Shown here piece after piece: positions 26,895-35,238 of a stretch of 64,000 nt of DNA. The notes beneath the pieces are model-generated. The model saw nothing but the letters and a program-made list of their open reading frames with translations. It was not told where the DNA came from and made no database searches. Positions within the stretch are counted from its first letter, which is position 1. The number at the start of each line of letters is the position of its first letter. The translations under genes and the position numbers were made by a program. Origin of the DNA: Parvibaculum sp040390855 (GTDB taxonomy: Bacteria; Pseudomonadota; Alphaproteobacteria; Parvibaculales; Parvibaculaceae); the NCBI GenBank assembly GCA_040390855.1, contig JAZJXO010000002.1, positions 1 through 64,000 on the forward strand, given 5' to 3'.

Positions 26895-26936
26895 CTATTC
26901 AAATCTATTGACAGGCGACAATCCGCTCCTTAGATT
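26895..26936 (+). promoter_or_regulatory. Catalase promoter with possible OxyR half-sites
   Basis: TTGACA (26908-26913) and TAGATT (26931-26936) are separated by exactly 17 bp, a good housekeeping-sigma promoter. CTATT occurs at 26895 and 26905, 10 bp apart and overlapping the -35, a spacing that would suit an OxyR-type activator. The regulator is inference. Confidence 0.6.
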
Positions 26937-26964
26937 AGAATTGTTCTTATTTAGGAGATTCCCG

Positions 26965-28425
26965 ATGAGCCAGAGTGACGACAAATCCAGAAAACCTGAA
27001 CGCCTGACGACCTCTGCCGGTATTCCGGTGCCTGACAACCAGAATGCCTTGACCGCCGGACCACGCGGGCCGCTGCTTGTGCAGGACTGGCAGCTCTTTG
27101 AAAAGCACGCGCATTTCAACCGCGAGCGCGTGCCAGAACGCGTCGTCCACGCCAAAGGCTCGGCGGCCTTCGGCACGTTGCGCATCACCAATGACATTAC
27201 GAAATATACCAAGGCCAAGCTCTTCGCCGGTCACGGCAAGGAGACACCGGCTTTCCTGCGTTTCTCAACCGTGGCGGGTGAGCGCGGCGCGGCGGACGCT
27301 GAACGCGACGTGCGCGGCTTTGCACTCAAGTTCTACACGGAGGAGGGCAACTGGGATCTCGTCGGCAATAACACGCCGGTCTTCTTTGTCCGCGATCCTT
27401 ACAAATTTCCTGACTTCATCCATACGCAGAAGCGCGACCCGCGCACGAATTTGCGCAACCCCACCGCCATGTGGGATTTTTGGTCACAATCGCCCGAGAG
27501 TCTTCATCAGGTGACGATCCTCTTTTCAGACCGCGGCATTCCGAAAACACTCCGCCACATGCACGGCTTCGGCTCGCATACCTACAGCTTCATCAATGCG
27601 CGCGACGAACGCTTCTGGGTGAAGTTTCATTTCAAATCGCTGCAGGGTATTGAAACCATCACGGACGCGGAAAGCGCCAAGCTCATCGGCGAAGACCGCG
27701 AGAGCCATCAGCGCGATCTCTATGAAGCGATCGAGCGCAAGGACTTTCCGAAATGGCGGATGATGATCCAGGTCATGCCAGAAGCCGACGCCGACAAGAC
27801 ATCCTATAATCCATTCGACCTCACGAAAGTCTGGCCGCATAAGGAATTTCCGCTCATTGAAGTCGGCATTCTGACACTGAACGAAAACCCGGAAAACTAT
27901 CACGCCGAGGTCGAGCAATCGACATTTTCGCCCGCCAATGTCGTGCCCGGCATCGGCCACAGTCCCGACAAGATGCTACAGTTCCGTATCTTCTCTTATG
28001 CGGATGCGCATCGTTACCGCGTCGGGGTGAATGCGGAAAGCCTGCCCGTCAACAAACCGCGTTGCCCCGTCCACAATTACCATCGCGACGGCACGATGCG
28101 CTTTGACGGCAATGGCGGAGGCTCGGTGAATTATGAGCCCAACTCGTTCGGCGGACCGCAGGAAGATCCGAGCGTCAAGGAACCACCGCTCAAAATCTCA
28201 GGTGATGCCGACCGTTACAATCACCGCACCGGCAATGATGACTATACACAAGCAGGCAATCTATTCCGCCTGATGTCGGACGCACAGAAGAATGCCCTGA
28301 TGACGTCGATTGCAGGTGCAATGGCTCCCGTGCCTGAAGCGATCCAGCGTAAGCAGATCGCTCATTTTGCCAAAGCCGATCCGGCTTACGGCGCAGGCGT
28401 TGCTCAAAAGCTCGGATTGAAGTGA
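26965..28425 (+). CDS. katA: Monofunctional heme catalase
   Basis: 486 aa, a small-subunit clade 3-type catalase converting hydrogen peroxide to water and oxygen. Seen: LTTSAGIPVPDNQNALTAGPRG, the distal His region RERVPERVVHAKG, FSTVAGERGAADAERDVRG, and the proximal heme RIFSYADAHRYRVG with the Tyr ligand. ATG at 26965 has AGGAG at good spacing; an ATG at 26908 falls inside the promoter. Plus-strand single gene with its own promoter and terminator. The symbol katA is by class. Confidence 0.95.
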   Translation: MSQSDDKSRKPERLTTSAGIPVPDNQNALTAGPRGPLLVQDWQLFEKHAHFNRERVPERVVHAKGSAAFGTLRITNDITKYTKAKLFAGHGKETPAFLRFSTVAGERGAADAERDVRGFALKFYTEEGNWDLVGNNTPVFFVRDPYKFPDFIHTQKRDPRTNLRNPTAMWDFWSQSPESLHQVTILFSDRGIPKTLRHMHGFGSHTYSFINARDERFWVKFHFKSLQGIETITDAESAKLIGEDRESHQRDLYEAIERKDFPKWRMMIQVMPEADADKTSYNPFDLTKVWPHKEFPLIEVGILTLNENPENYHAEVEQSTFSPANVVPGIGHSPDKMLQFRIFSYADAHRYRVGVNAESLPVNKPRCPVHNYHRDGTMRFDGNGGGSVNYEPNSFGGPQEDPSVKEPPLKISGDADRYNHRTGNDDYTQAGNLFRLMSDAQKNALMTSIAGAMAPVPEAIQRKQIAHFAKADPAYGAGVAQKLGLK

Positions 28426-28485
28426 CCTGAAGTGAGGCAACTGTGAGCTGACGCGTTATCTCCTTGCGCGCGGCTCATAAAGACG

Positions 28486-28524
28486 AACGACCCCGACGGC
28501 GGAACTGTCGGGGTCGTTTTATTT
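28486..28524 (+). terminator. Strong intrinsic terminator after the catalase
   Basis: AACGACCCCGAC and GTCGGGGTCGTT form a perfect 12-bp stem with a 9-nt loop, followed by TTTTATTTATT. Confidence 0.92.
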
Positions 28525-28570
28525 ATTGGCGCCACTCGCAAGCCACCTACGCCTGAAGGACAGCGGACCA

Positions 28571-28603
28571 AAACAAAAAGGGCCGCATCAGGGATGCGGC
28601 CCT
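28571..28603 (-). terminator. Intrinsic terminator of the acyl-CoA dehydrogenase operon
   Basis: AGGGCCGCAT and ATGCGGCCCT form a perfect 10-bp stem; on the minus strand a TTTTTGTTTT tract follows. It lies 20 bp after the stop of the last dehydrogenase gene and ends the catabolic operon. Confidence 0.92.
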
Positions 28604-28622
28604 CGCACGTCCGGATGGTCCG

Positions 28623-29822
28623 TCAAAGTCCCAGAACGGCCTTTGCAATGACATTGCGCTGGATTTCGTTCGAGCCGCCATAAATCGAAGCGGCGCGACC
28701 GAAATTATAGGCACTTGTGGCGCTCACCGCATAGGCGGGTCCGACGGGCGCTTCATTGGCGATTCCCATCAAATGTTCCCTCTGGAACGGCATGGCGTAG
28801 AAAGCGGCTGCTTCGACGGCAAGCTCCGACAAAGCCTGCTGAACTTCGGTTCCGACGATCTTCAAGGTCGAGGAAGAGGGACCCGCAGGACGACCCGCCA
28901 CCTCCTCAGCGACGATCCGCAGATTTGTATATTCGAGACCCGTAAGCTTGACTTCGATTTCAGAGAGCCTCGTCATAAATGCCGGTTCGTCCGCCAGCGA
29001 CGCGCCATCGCCAAGCCTTTCCTGTTTTGCGATTTTTCTGAGATGCGCGATCTTGCGCTTGGACTCAGGAACACCTGCAATGCCGGTGCGCTCATTGACG
29101 AGCAGGAACTTGGCATAGGTCCAGCCCTTGTTTTCATCGCCAATGCGGTTCGTCACCGGCACCTTGACGTCAGTAAAAAAAACTTCGTTCAGGTGATGCA
29201 GGCCATCGATGGAAATGATGGGCTTCACCTCGATACCTGGCGTCTTCATGTCGATCAGAAGGAACGAGATACCTTCCTGCGGTTTGGACGTCTCATCCGT
29301 TCGCACGAGACAGAAAATCCAATCGGCTTCGTGGGCATAGGATGTCCAGATTTTCTGGCCGTTGACGATATAATGGTCGCCCTGACGCACCGCCTTCGTC
29401 TTCAGCGAGGCGAGGTCCGATCCGGACCCCGGTTCCGAATAGCCCTGACACCACCAGACATCGCCGGTCAGAATGCCCGCCAGATGCTGCTTTTTGTGGT
29501 CTTCGTTGCCGAAGGTATAGATTACCGGGCCGACCATCGACAGACCGAAAGGCGACAGACGCGGCGCGTTCGCGGCGGCCATCTCCTCGTTGAAAATATG
29601 CTTCTGCATTGGCGTCCATCCGGTGCCGCCATGCTGCTTGGGCCAATTAACCGCTACCCAGCCTTTCTCGTAGAGGTCTTTCTGCCAGCGCTTGAGCGCG
29701 CTGCGCTCGCCAGACGCGCCCACTGTGTCTTTCTCCGCCAGTTCCTTAGGCAACTTTTCCGAAATGAACCGACGGACTTCCGCGCGGAAGGCTTCGTCCT
29801 CTTTCGTAAGCTCGATATCCAT
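28623..29822 (-). CDS. Acyl-CoA dehydrogenase (FadE type, copy 1)
   Basis: 399 aa flavoprotein of the acyl-CoA dehydrogenase superfamily, forming a 2,3-double bond in an acyl-CoA. Seen: WCQGYSEPGSGSDLASL (FAD/substrate loop), QKIWTSYAHEADWIFCLVRT, and C-terminal SIYGGSNEIQRN. At the place where MCAD has its catalytic Glu (IYEG) this protein has Gly (IYGG), as in the FadE families of steroid and related side-chain catabolism. It is clearly a paralog of the adjacent gene at 29915. The substrate is unknown. A putative operator precedes it, so it may also be transcribed alone. Confidence 0.93.
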   Translation of the reverse strand: MDIELTKEDEAFRAEVRRFISEKLPKELAEKDTVGASGERSALKRWQKDLYEKGWVAVNWPKQHGGTGWTPMQKHIFNEEMAAANAPRLSPFGLSMVGPVIYTFGNEDHKKQHLAGILTGDVWWCQGYSEPGSGSDLASLKTKAVRQGDHYIVNGQKIWTSYAHEADWIFCLVRTDETSKPQEGISFLLIDMKTPGIEVKPIISIDGLHHLNEVFFTDVKVPVTNRIGDENKGWTYAKFLLVNERTGIAGVPESKRKIAHLRKIAKQERLGDGASLADEPAFMTRLSEIEVKLTGLEYTNLRIVAEEVAGRPAGPSSSTLKIVGTEVQQALSELAVEAAAFYAMPFQREHLMGIANEAPVGPAYAVSATSAYNFGRAASIYGGSNEIQRNVIAKAVLGL

Positions 29823-29860
29823 CTACTGACCTTTCGCGGCAACGATCTGAGTGATTATGT

Positions 29861-29876
29861 TTTGATTATAATGAAT
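29861..29876 (-). promoter_or_regulatory. Copy of the shared 16-bp palindrome (site 1)
   Basis: Read on the minus strand it is ATTCATTATAATCAAA, 39 nt before the acyl-CoA dehydrogenase start. Its first 12 bases are identical to the sites at 58574 and 63075. The right half is degenerate. Candidate operator overlapping a TATAAT. Confidence 0.55.
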
Positions 29877-29914
29877 ATATCCGAGCGGGCAAAAGACCAA
29901 ATTTTCCGCCTCTT

Positions 29915-31114
29915 TCAAAGATTTAGAATCGCCTTGGCGATGACGTCGTGTTGAATCTCATTCGATCCACCATAGATGCTCGCGGCGCGGCCATAGCCAT
30001 AATCCGCCCACACGTTCCGTGTATGGGCAGGGCCTATATCCCGTGCGTTGAGACCTCCGGACAGGGCCCCTTGCTCGAACGGCTCGATATAATAGCCGAC
30101 GGCTTCGACAGCAAGCTCACCCAAAGCCTGCTGAACCTCGCTTCCGACGATCTTCAGCAGGGACGATTGCGGTCCAACCGCCTTTCCCGCCGCTGAATCG
30201 GCGAGAATCCGCAAATTCATATATTCGAGACTGGTGAGCTTGACTTCTATCTCGGCGAGTTTGCGCTGGAATGCGGGATCGTCCATCAACGCCCCGCCAT
30301 CCGCGTTCCGCTCCGCTCGTGCTATCGCCTTGATATGCGCAGCCTTCTTCTTGGATTCCGGGACACCGCCGATACTCGTTCTCTCATGGACAAGCAAGTA
30401 TTTGGCGTAGGTCCAACCTTTGTTTTCATCGCCTATGAGATTTTGCACCGGCACCTTGACGTCGGTAAAAAACACCTCGTTGAGATGGTGCAGACCGGCG
30501 ATCGAGATAATCGGGCGCACTTCGATACCGGGCGCTTTCATGTCGATGAGCAGGAAGGAAATCCCTTCCTGCCGCTTGGCGCTCTGTTCGGTGCGCACCA
30601 GGCAGAAAATCCAGTCAGCCTCATGCGCATAGGACGTCCATATTTTCTGGCCGTTGACGATGTAATGATCGCCGTCGCGCACCGCCATCGTTTTAAGCGA
30701 GGCGAGATCGGAACCGGCGCCCGGTTCGGAATAGCCCTGACACCACCATATGTCGCCGGAAAGTATGCCCTGCAAGTGGCGGGCCTTCTGTTCGGCATTG
30801 CCGAAGGTGTAGATCACCGGACCAACCATGGTCAGTCCGAAGGGCATAAGACGCGGTGCATTGGCTCGGGCGATTTCCTCGTTGAAAATAAACCGCTGCG
30901 TCGCGTTCCATCCCGTGCCGCCATGCTCCTCGGGCCAAGCGGGCGCGGCCCAGCCTTTCTCGTAAAGTGTCTTGTGCCAGCGCTTGACCACACTTTTGTC
31001 GGTCATCACACCCAGGGCAGGTGAATCCGCGCATTCCGGCGGAAGATTCGCCGCGATAAATCCGCGAACCTCGTCGCGAAATGCCTCATCTTCCGGCGTG
31101 AAGTCGATATTCAT
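29915..31114 (-). CDS. Acyl-CoA dehydrogenase (FadE type, copy 2)
   Basis: About 399 aa, a close paralog of the gene at 28623 over its whole length (WCQGYSEPGAGSDLASL, QKIWTSYAHEADWIFCLVRT, SIYGGSNEIQHD). The start at 31114 (MNIDFTPEDEAF) matches the paralog N-terminus and has GGGGAA upstream; the frame's ATG at 31144 is less likely. Gly also replaces the MCAD-type catalytic Glu. The two copies probably arose by tandem duplication and may pair or serve successive chain lengths. Confidence 0.92.
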   Translation of the reverse strand: MNIDFTPEDEAFRDEVRGFIAANLPPECADSPALGVMTDKSVVKRWHKTLYEKGWAAPAWPEEHGGTGWNATQRFIFNEEIARANAPRLMPFGLTMVGPVIYTFGNAEQKARHLQGILSGDIWWCQGYSEPGAGSDLASLKTMAVRDGDHYIVNGQKIWTSYAHEADWIFCLVRTEQSAKRQEGISFLLIDMKAPGIEVRPIISIAGLHHLNEVFFTDVKVPVQNLIGDENKGWTYAKYLLVHERTSIGGVPESKKKAAHIKAIARAERNADGGALMDDPAFQRKLAEIEVKLTSLEYMNLRILADSAAGKAVGPQSSLLKIVGSEVQQALGELAVEAVGYYIEPFEQGALSGGLNARDIGPAHTRNVWADYGYGRAASIYGGSNEIQHDVIAKAILNL

Positions 31115-31227
31115 GCATGTTTCCCCATTGCCTAGCCAACGCAAATACTACCGCGATGTGAGCCATGGCAACTCTCATCGACAGCCGTATCTATATCTAT
31201 GCTTCCCCATATCCAAGTCAGTGGTGT

Positions 31228-32313
31228 CTAGGCAGCCCAGCCCTGCAAGCGCGCCGCTTCAAGACGAACAAGCTCCGGCCCGCCCAGCAACTGCCGGTCG
31301 AAACCAATACGCTTGAACCAGTAATGCAGGCCAAGCAGATCGGTGAAGCCCATGCCGCCATGAACCTCGGTCGCGGTGCGCGCAACGAAGCGGCCCACTT
31401 CCGACAGGTGGCTCTTGGCATGACACGCCATGAGGCGCGAGTCGCCCGGCACCTCGTCCAGCGCATGGGCCGCATACCACACCAGCGAACGCGATGCTTC
31501 GAGAGCGGCCGCCATCTCGGCGCAAAGATGCTTCACGGCCTGAAACGACCCGATGACGCGACCAAACTGCTTGCGCTCTCCTGCATAAGCGACCGCCTTC
31601 TCGATCATCATCTGACCCGCGCCAAGTGTATCGGCGGCAAGCATGACCCTACCGGCATCAATCACTGCCGCAACTACCTCTGCGCTGGATCGGGGCAAGG
31701 GCTCTGCCGCGACCTGATCGAAGACAAGTTCGCCAACCGATCGGGTCTTGTCGATGGTGTTGAGCGCCCGTCGTGACAAACCTTTTGCATCGGGCAAAAC
31801 GAGATGCAACCCATGGTCGCTGTCTGCCACGATGTAGAGATCGGCCTCAGCCCAGTCGATGACAAAGAGGGACTTACCCGTGAGCGTTCCCTTTTGCGCT
31901 TTCACGCCGGCATCTTCGCGGATGCCGATTTTTTCCGTGACGGCCACGCCTACGACAATCTCGCCCGCAGCGATCTTCGGAAGCCATTTTTCCTGCTGAA
32001 CCTCGCTGCCTGCAAGCATCAGCGCGAGCGGCGCCATGACAGCCGTCCCAACAAAGGGCAGCGGTGCCACATGCCGACCGACCATCTCGTATACGATCGC
32101 CGCATCTAGAAATCCAAGTCCCATGCCGCCAAAATCTTCCGGGATCAGCATTCCAGGAATGCCCATCTCGCTGGCACCCGCCCACAGGGATCGCTGAACG
32201 GTATGCGTGTTCGCGGCGGCAAGCCGCACCTTGTCGAGCGGTGCATTCTGTTCAAGAAAACGGCGGACGCTGTCCTGCAACATGCGCTGCTCTTCCGACA
32301 ATGCAAATTCCAT
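31228..32313 (-). CDS. Acyl-CoA dehydrogenase, small atypical subunit
   Basis: About 361 aa. It is a more divergent acyl-CoA dehydrogenase: MEFALSEEQRMLQDSVRRFLE, EDFGGMGLGFLDAAIVYEMVG, and C-terminal TATEVHGGMGFT, a tail typical of the partner chains of heteromeric FadE enzymes. It starts 11 bp after the next gene's stop with AAGGAT upstream, so it is translated together with 32325. Such adjacent pairs in mycobacterial steroid side-chain pathways form alpha2beta2 complexes; a complex here is inferred. The ATG at 32448 was rejected because it overlaps the upstream gene. Confidence 0.88.
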   Translation of the reverse strand: MEFALSEEQRMLQDSVRRFLEQNAPLDKVRLAAANTHTVQRSLWAGASEMGIPGMLIPEDFGGMGLGFLDAAIVYEMVGRHVAPLPFVGTAVMAPLALMLAGSEVQQEKWLPKIAAGEIVVGVAVTEKIGIREDAGVKAQKGTLTGKSLFVIDWAEADLYIVADSDHGLHLVLPDAKGLSRRALNTIDKTRSVGELVFDQVAAEPLPRSSAEVVAAVIDAGRVMLAADTLGAGQMMIEKAVAYAGERKQFGRVIGSFQAVKHLCAEMAAALEASRSLVWYAAHALDEVPGDSRLMACHAKSHLSEVGRFVARTATEVHGGMGFTDLLGLHYWFKRIGFDRQLLGGPELVRLEAARLQGWAA

Positions 32314-32324
32314 CGGATAAATCC

Positions 32325-33518
32325 TTATTTTGCCTGCTTCGGTTCGCGCGGCATACCAAGCCCACGTTCCGAAATAATGTTTTTCTGAATCTGCGCCGTG
32401 CCGCCGCCGATAATGAGCCCAAGCTGAAACATGTATCCCCACTGCCACGAGCCGTGGCTGCGCAGATAGGGGCTATCGTCGTAGAGAATGCCGAACTCTC
32501 CCATGACGTCGATCGCGAGCGCCGATAGTTGATGTGTAAGTTCGCAGGATTGAAGCTTCACGATCAGACGCGCCAAGCCGGGATCCTCGCCCTTGCTGGC
32601 GCTGGTCAGCAGCCGGAGTCCATTGAACTTCATAGCGGCAAGTTCCGCCTGAAGCCTTATCAAGCGGTCCCGGAAAATCGGATTGTCCATGGCACGCTGT
32701 CCGTCGACAGTTTCCTCGCGCATCAGATCGACAAGGGCCTGGAACCTGGTTTCCATGGCAGCCGGATCGCCCAGCATCCCGCGTTCGTATTTCAACGTCG
32801 CGTTGGCGACAAACCACCCCTGCCCACGCTGGCCGACAATCTGCGTCTTCGGCACGCGCACATCGGTGAAGAAGACTTCGTTGAACTCGGCATGGCCCGT
32901 CATGGTGGTGAGCGGACGGACTTCGATGCCGGGTGTCTTCATCGAGAAGATCACGTAGGAAATACCCTCATGCTTCGGCTTATCGGGCTCGGTACGCACC
33001 AAGCAGAAGATCATGTCCGCCTCGTGCGCGGTACTGGTCCAGATTTTCTGGCCGTTGATGACGAAATCGTCGCCATCCACGGTCGCCTTGGTCTGAAGAC
33101 TGGCGAGGTCTGAACCTGAACCCGGCTCGGAATATCCCTGACACCAGACCACCTCACCGCGAAGCGTCGGCTTCACCCATTTTTTCTTCTGCTCCTCGGT
33201 GCCAAGCTCCAGTAGCGTCGGCACCAGCATGGAGATGCCCTGGTTCTGCAACGCCGAAGGCACACGAGTAGCGGAAAACTCCTCCGCGATGATGCGCGAC
33301 TCGAGAATGTCCGGCTTGGCACCATAACCGCCATAGTCTTTCGGAATCGTCCGCGCGGCATAGCCGTTCTCAATCAGCAGTTGCTGCCATGCACAGGCTT
33401 CGGGAGACGGGCGCCCTGCAGCGCCGAGACCCTTGGGTGCCTGATTTTTGTGTTTTGTCAGGAATGCCCTGACCTCATCGCGGAAGGCCTCGTATTGGGG
33501 GCCGTATGCCAGATCCAT
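32325..33518 (-). CDS. Acyl-CoA dehydrogenase, large subunit of a probable heteromer
   Basis: 397 aa. It shows MDLAYGPQYEAFRDEVRAFL, WCQGYSEPGSGSDLASLQT, QKIWTSTAHEADMIFCLVRT and C-terminal LIIGGGTAQIQKN, where Gly stands at the MCAD catalytic Glu position. It resembles the FadE26/FadE28-like chains of steroid catabolism. It lies directly downstream of the DUF35 gene and upstream of its probable partner at 31228. Confidence 0.9.
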   Translation of the reverse strand: MDLAYGPQYEAFRDEVRAFLTKHKNQAPKGLGAAGRPSPEACAWQQLLIENGYAARTIPKDYGGYGAKPDILESRIIAEEFSATRVPSALQNQGISMLVPTLLELGTEEQKKKWVKPTLRGEVVWCQGYSEPGSGSDLASLQTKATVDGDDFVINGQKIWTSTAHEADMIFCLVRTEPDKPKHEGISYVIFSMKTPGIEVRPLTTMTGHAEFNEVFFTDVRVPKTQIVGQRGQGWFVANATLKYERGMLGDPAAMETRFQALVDLMREETVDGQRAMDNPIFRDRLIRLQAELAAMKFNGLRLLTSASKGEDPGLARLIVKLQSCELTHQLSALAIDVMGEFGILYDDSPYLRSHGSWQWGYMFQLGLIIGGGTAQIQKNIISERGLGMPREPKQAK

Positions 33519-33562
33519 TTTAGATCTCCGATGCGTAGATGGCGATTGGCTCTGTTTTTATT

Positions 33563-33976
33563 TCAGGCAGGTTTGAAACACGGAAGCATGAATCCGCCGA
33601 TGTCCTTGAAGACAAGGATCACAGGCATGTCGAGTTCCACCGCCTCCGGATCGCAGTCGAGCAGGCGCGTTGCCATGCGAACGCCTTCTTCCAATTCCAC
33701 GACCGCAGCTATGTAAGGTACGTCGCGTGCGAAAGCCGGATGAAAGGGCTGATAGGTCACCGTCCATGAAAAAATGCGACCGCGACCACTGCTCGGCATC
33801 CACTCGTATTCCGGTGAACCGCATTTTGCGCACATGTAACGCGGCAGAAACCGCCAGGTGTCACAATGGCTGCATTGCTGAAAACGCAGGACGCCGTCCT
33901 GACAAAGCTTCCAGAACTCCGCATCGACCGGATCGACGGTCGCGGGCTGAGGATATTTCGGTTGCTGAATTTCCAT
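33563..33976 (-). CDS. DUF35 zinc-ribbon/OB-fold protein
   Basis: 137 aa. An N-terminal rubredoxin-like zinc ribbon with Cys35, Cys38, Cys49 and Cys52 (CSHC and CAKC) is followed by an OB fold (GRIFSWTVTYQPFHPAF). DUF35 proteins bind CoA substrates and pair with thiolase-superfamily enzymes; the DUF35 part of ChsH2 binds the aldolase Ltp2 in mycobacteria. The stop of the thiolase-like gene at 33979 is 2 bp upstream, so the two are translated together. Confidence 0.92.
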   Translation of the reverse strand: MEIQQPKYPQPATVDPVDAEFWKLCQDGVLRFQQCSHCDTWRFLPRYMCAKCGSPEYEWMPSSGRGRIFSWTVTYQPFHPAFARDVPYIAAVVELEEGVRMATRLLDCDPEAVELDMPVILVFKDIGGFMLPCFKPA

Positions 33977-33978
33977 TT

Positions 33979-35148
33979 TTACCTCCTCAAAATCGCGAGG
34001 CTACCATCGCCGAGATCGCCCCATCCGGTCACGAGTCCGATTTCGGCATTCGGAATTTGCCGCTTGCCCGCATCGCCGCGTAATTGGCGGGTCGCCTCAA
34101 GCACATGATTGAGACCCCACACATGCGCCTCGCTCAAAAGTCCGCCATGCGTATTGAGCGGGAACTTGCCGCCAAGCTCGATCTGTCCATCCTTGACGAA
34201 ATCGAGTGCGCCACCCGGCTCGAAATAGCCAAGGGCTTCGAGCTGGAGCAAAACGACATAAGTGAAACAGTCGTAGACCTGCAGAAAGTCCATGTCTTTG
34301 GGTGTCACACCGGCCATGGCGAATGCGCGTGGCGCAGCGTAACTCAAACCGATCTTGAAAGGATCCGGTCGTGACGGAATATCATCGGCAGGATAGGGAT
34401 GGCCCTCGGCCGCGCCGGAGATATAGACCGGCCGGTGAGGCAAGTCCTTTGCCCGCTCGGCGCTCGTCACCACGACGGCACAGGCCCCATCCGTTTCGAG
34501 ACAGCAATCGAATAAACGGAACGGCGAGGACACCATGCGCGACCGCATATAATCGTCCATCGTCATCGGCTGGCCGCAGGTCAGGGCACGGTCGTTGAGT
34601 TGGGCATGTTTGCGGCACGCCATCGCAATCCAACCCGTCGCCTCGGGGCTGACGTTGTAAAGTTTCGAATGTCGCGTCGCGAGCCAGGCATACATCTGCA
34701 CCGGCAACAGAACACCATAGGGAAGATAATACCCCCGGATGGTCGAGGTCAGAGTGTTCATATTCATTGGTCGGCTTGGCGGCACCCCCGCTTTGGGGCG
34801 CAGCGCCGAATAGCCGTTCCAGCCGAGTGTGACCAGCACGTTGTCGCAGACACCGGAGGCCACGGCCATAGCGGCATTCTGCAATGCCGTGGTCGGGCTC
34901 GCGCCTCCCATATTGACCGTCGAGGCATATCGCAGCACATCGACGCCGAGGTTGGCGGCTAGTTCTTCCGACGTTGTATAGACGGGCGGCGGCACCATGC
35001 CGTCAATGTCCTTAGGTTTCAGACCCGCATCCGCGATGGCCCGCCTGGCGGCATCGAGCATCATGGCCACAGCCGTCTGGTCCGACCCTTTTACATAGCT
35101 GGTCTCGCCGATCCCGACGATCGCAGCCTTGTCACTGAAATTCTTCAC
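33979..35148 (-). CDS. Thiolase-like lipid-transfer protein, probable retro-aldolase (Ltp2-like)
   Basis: 389 aa of thiolase fold. The nucleophilic Cys of thiolases is missing (NMGGASPTTA, residues 79-88), and the C-terminal Cys motif is replaced by VTGWGDLGDG. YDCFT (Tyr292) and the NTHGG (His334) region are present. Proteins like this, for example Ltp2, cleave beta-hydroxy acyl-CoA thioesters by retro-aldol chemistry together with a DUF35 partner, here encoded directly downstream. Residues at the Ltp2 active-site tyrosine near the C-terminus differ (EAHVWG). Reaction and substrate are inferred; Claisen thiolysis looks unlikely. Confidence 0.88.
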   Translation of the reverse strand: MKNFSDKAAIVGIGETSYVKGSDQTAVAMMLDAARRAIADAGLKPKDIDGMVPPPVYTTSEELAANLGVDVLRYASTVNMGGASPTTALQNAAMAVASGVCDNVLVTLGWNGYSALRPKAGVPPSRPMNMNTLTSTIRGYYLPYGVLLPVQMYAWLATRHSKLYNVSPEATGWIAMACRKHAQLNDRALTCGQPMTMDDYMRSRMVSSPFRLFDCCLETDGACAVVVTSAERAKDLPHRPVYISGAAEGHPYPADDIPSRPDPFKIGLSYAAPRAFAMAGVTPKDMDFLQVYDCFTYVVLLQLEALGYFEPGGALDFVKDGQIELGGKFPLNTHGGLLSEAHVWGLNHVLEATRQLRGDAGKRQIPNAEIGLVTGWGDLGDGSLAILRR

Positions 35149-35238
35149 GAAACTGCCCTCATCATCATTGCTCCCAGCATGCAGCCTTTTCGTTGAACCG
35201 CCACATGCTTTCCGTTTGAAAAATATTCTGTAGACAGA

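Noticed and set aside
28426..28622. Insertion-element boundary between core and catabolic island
   Set aside because: Only two intrinsic terminators are present; no transposase, integrase, target duplication or tRNA is visible.
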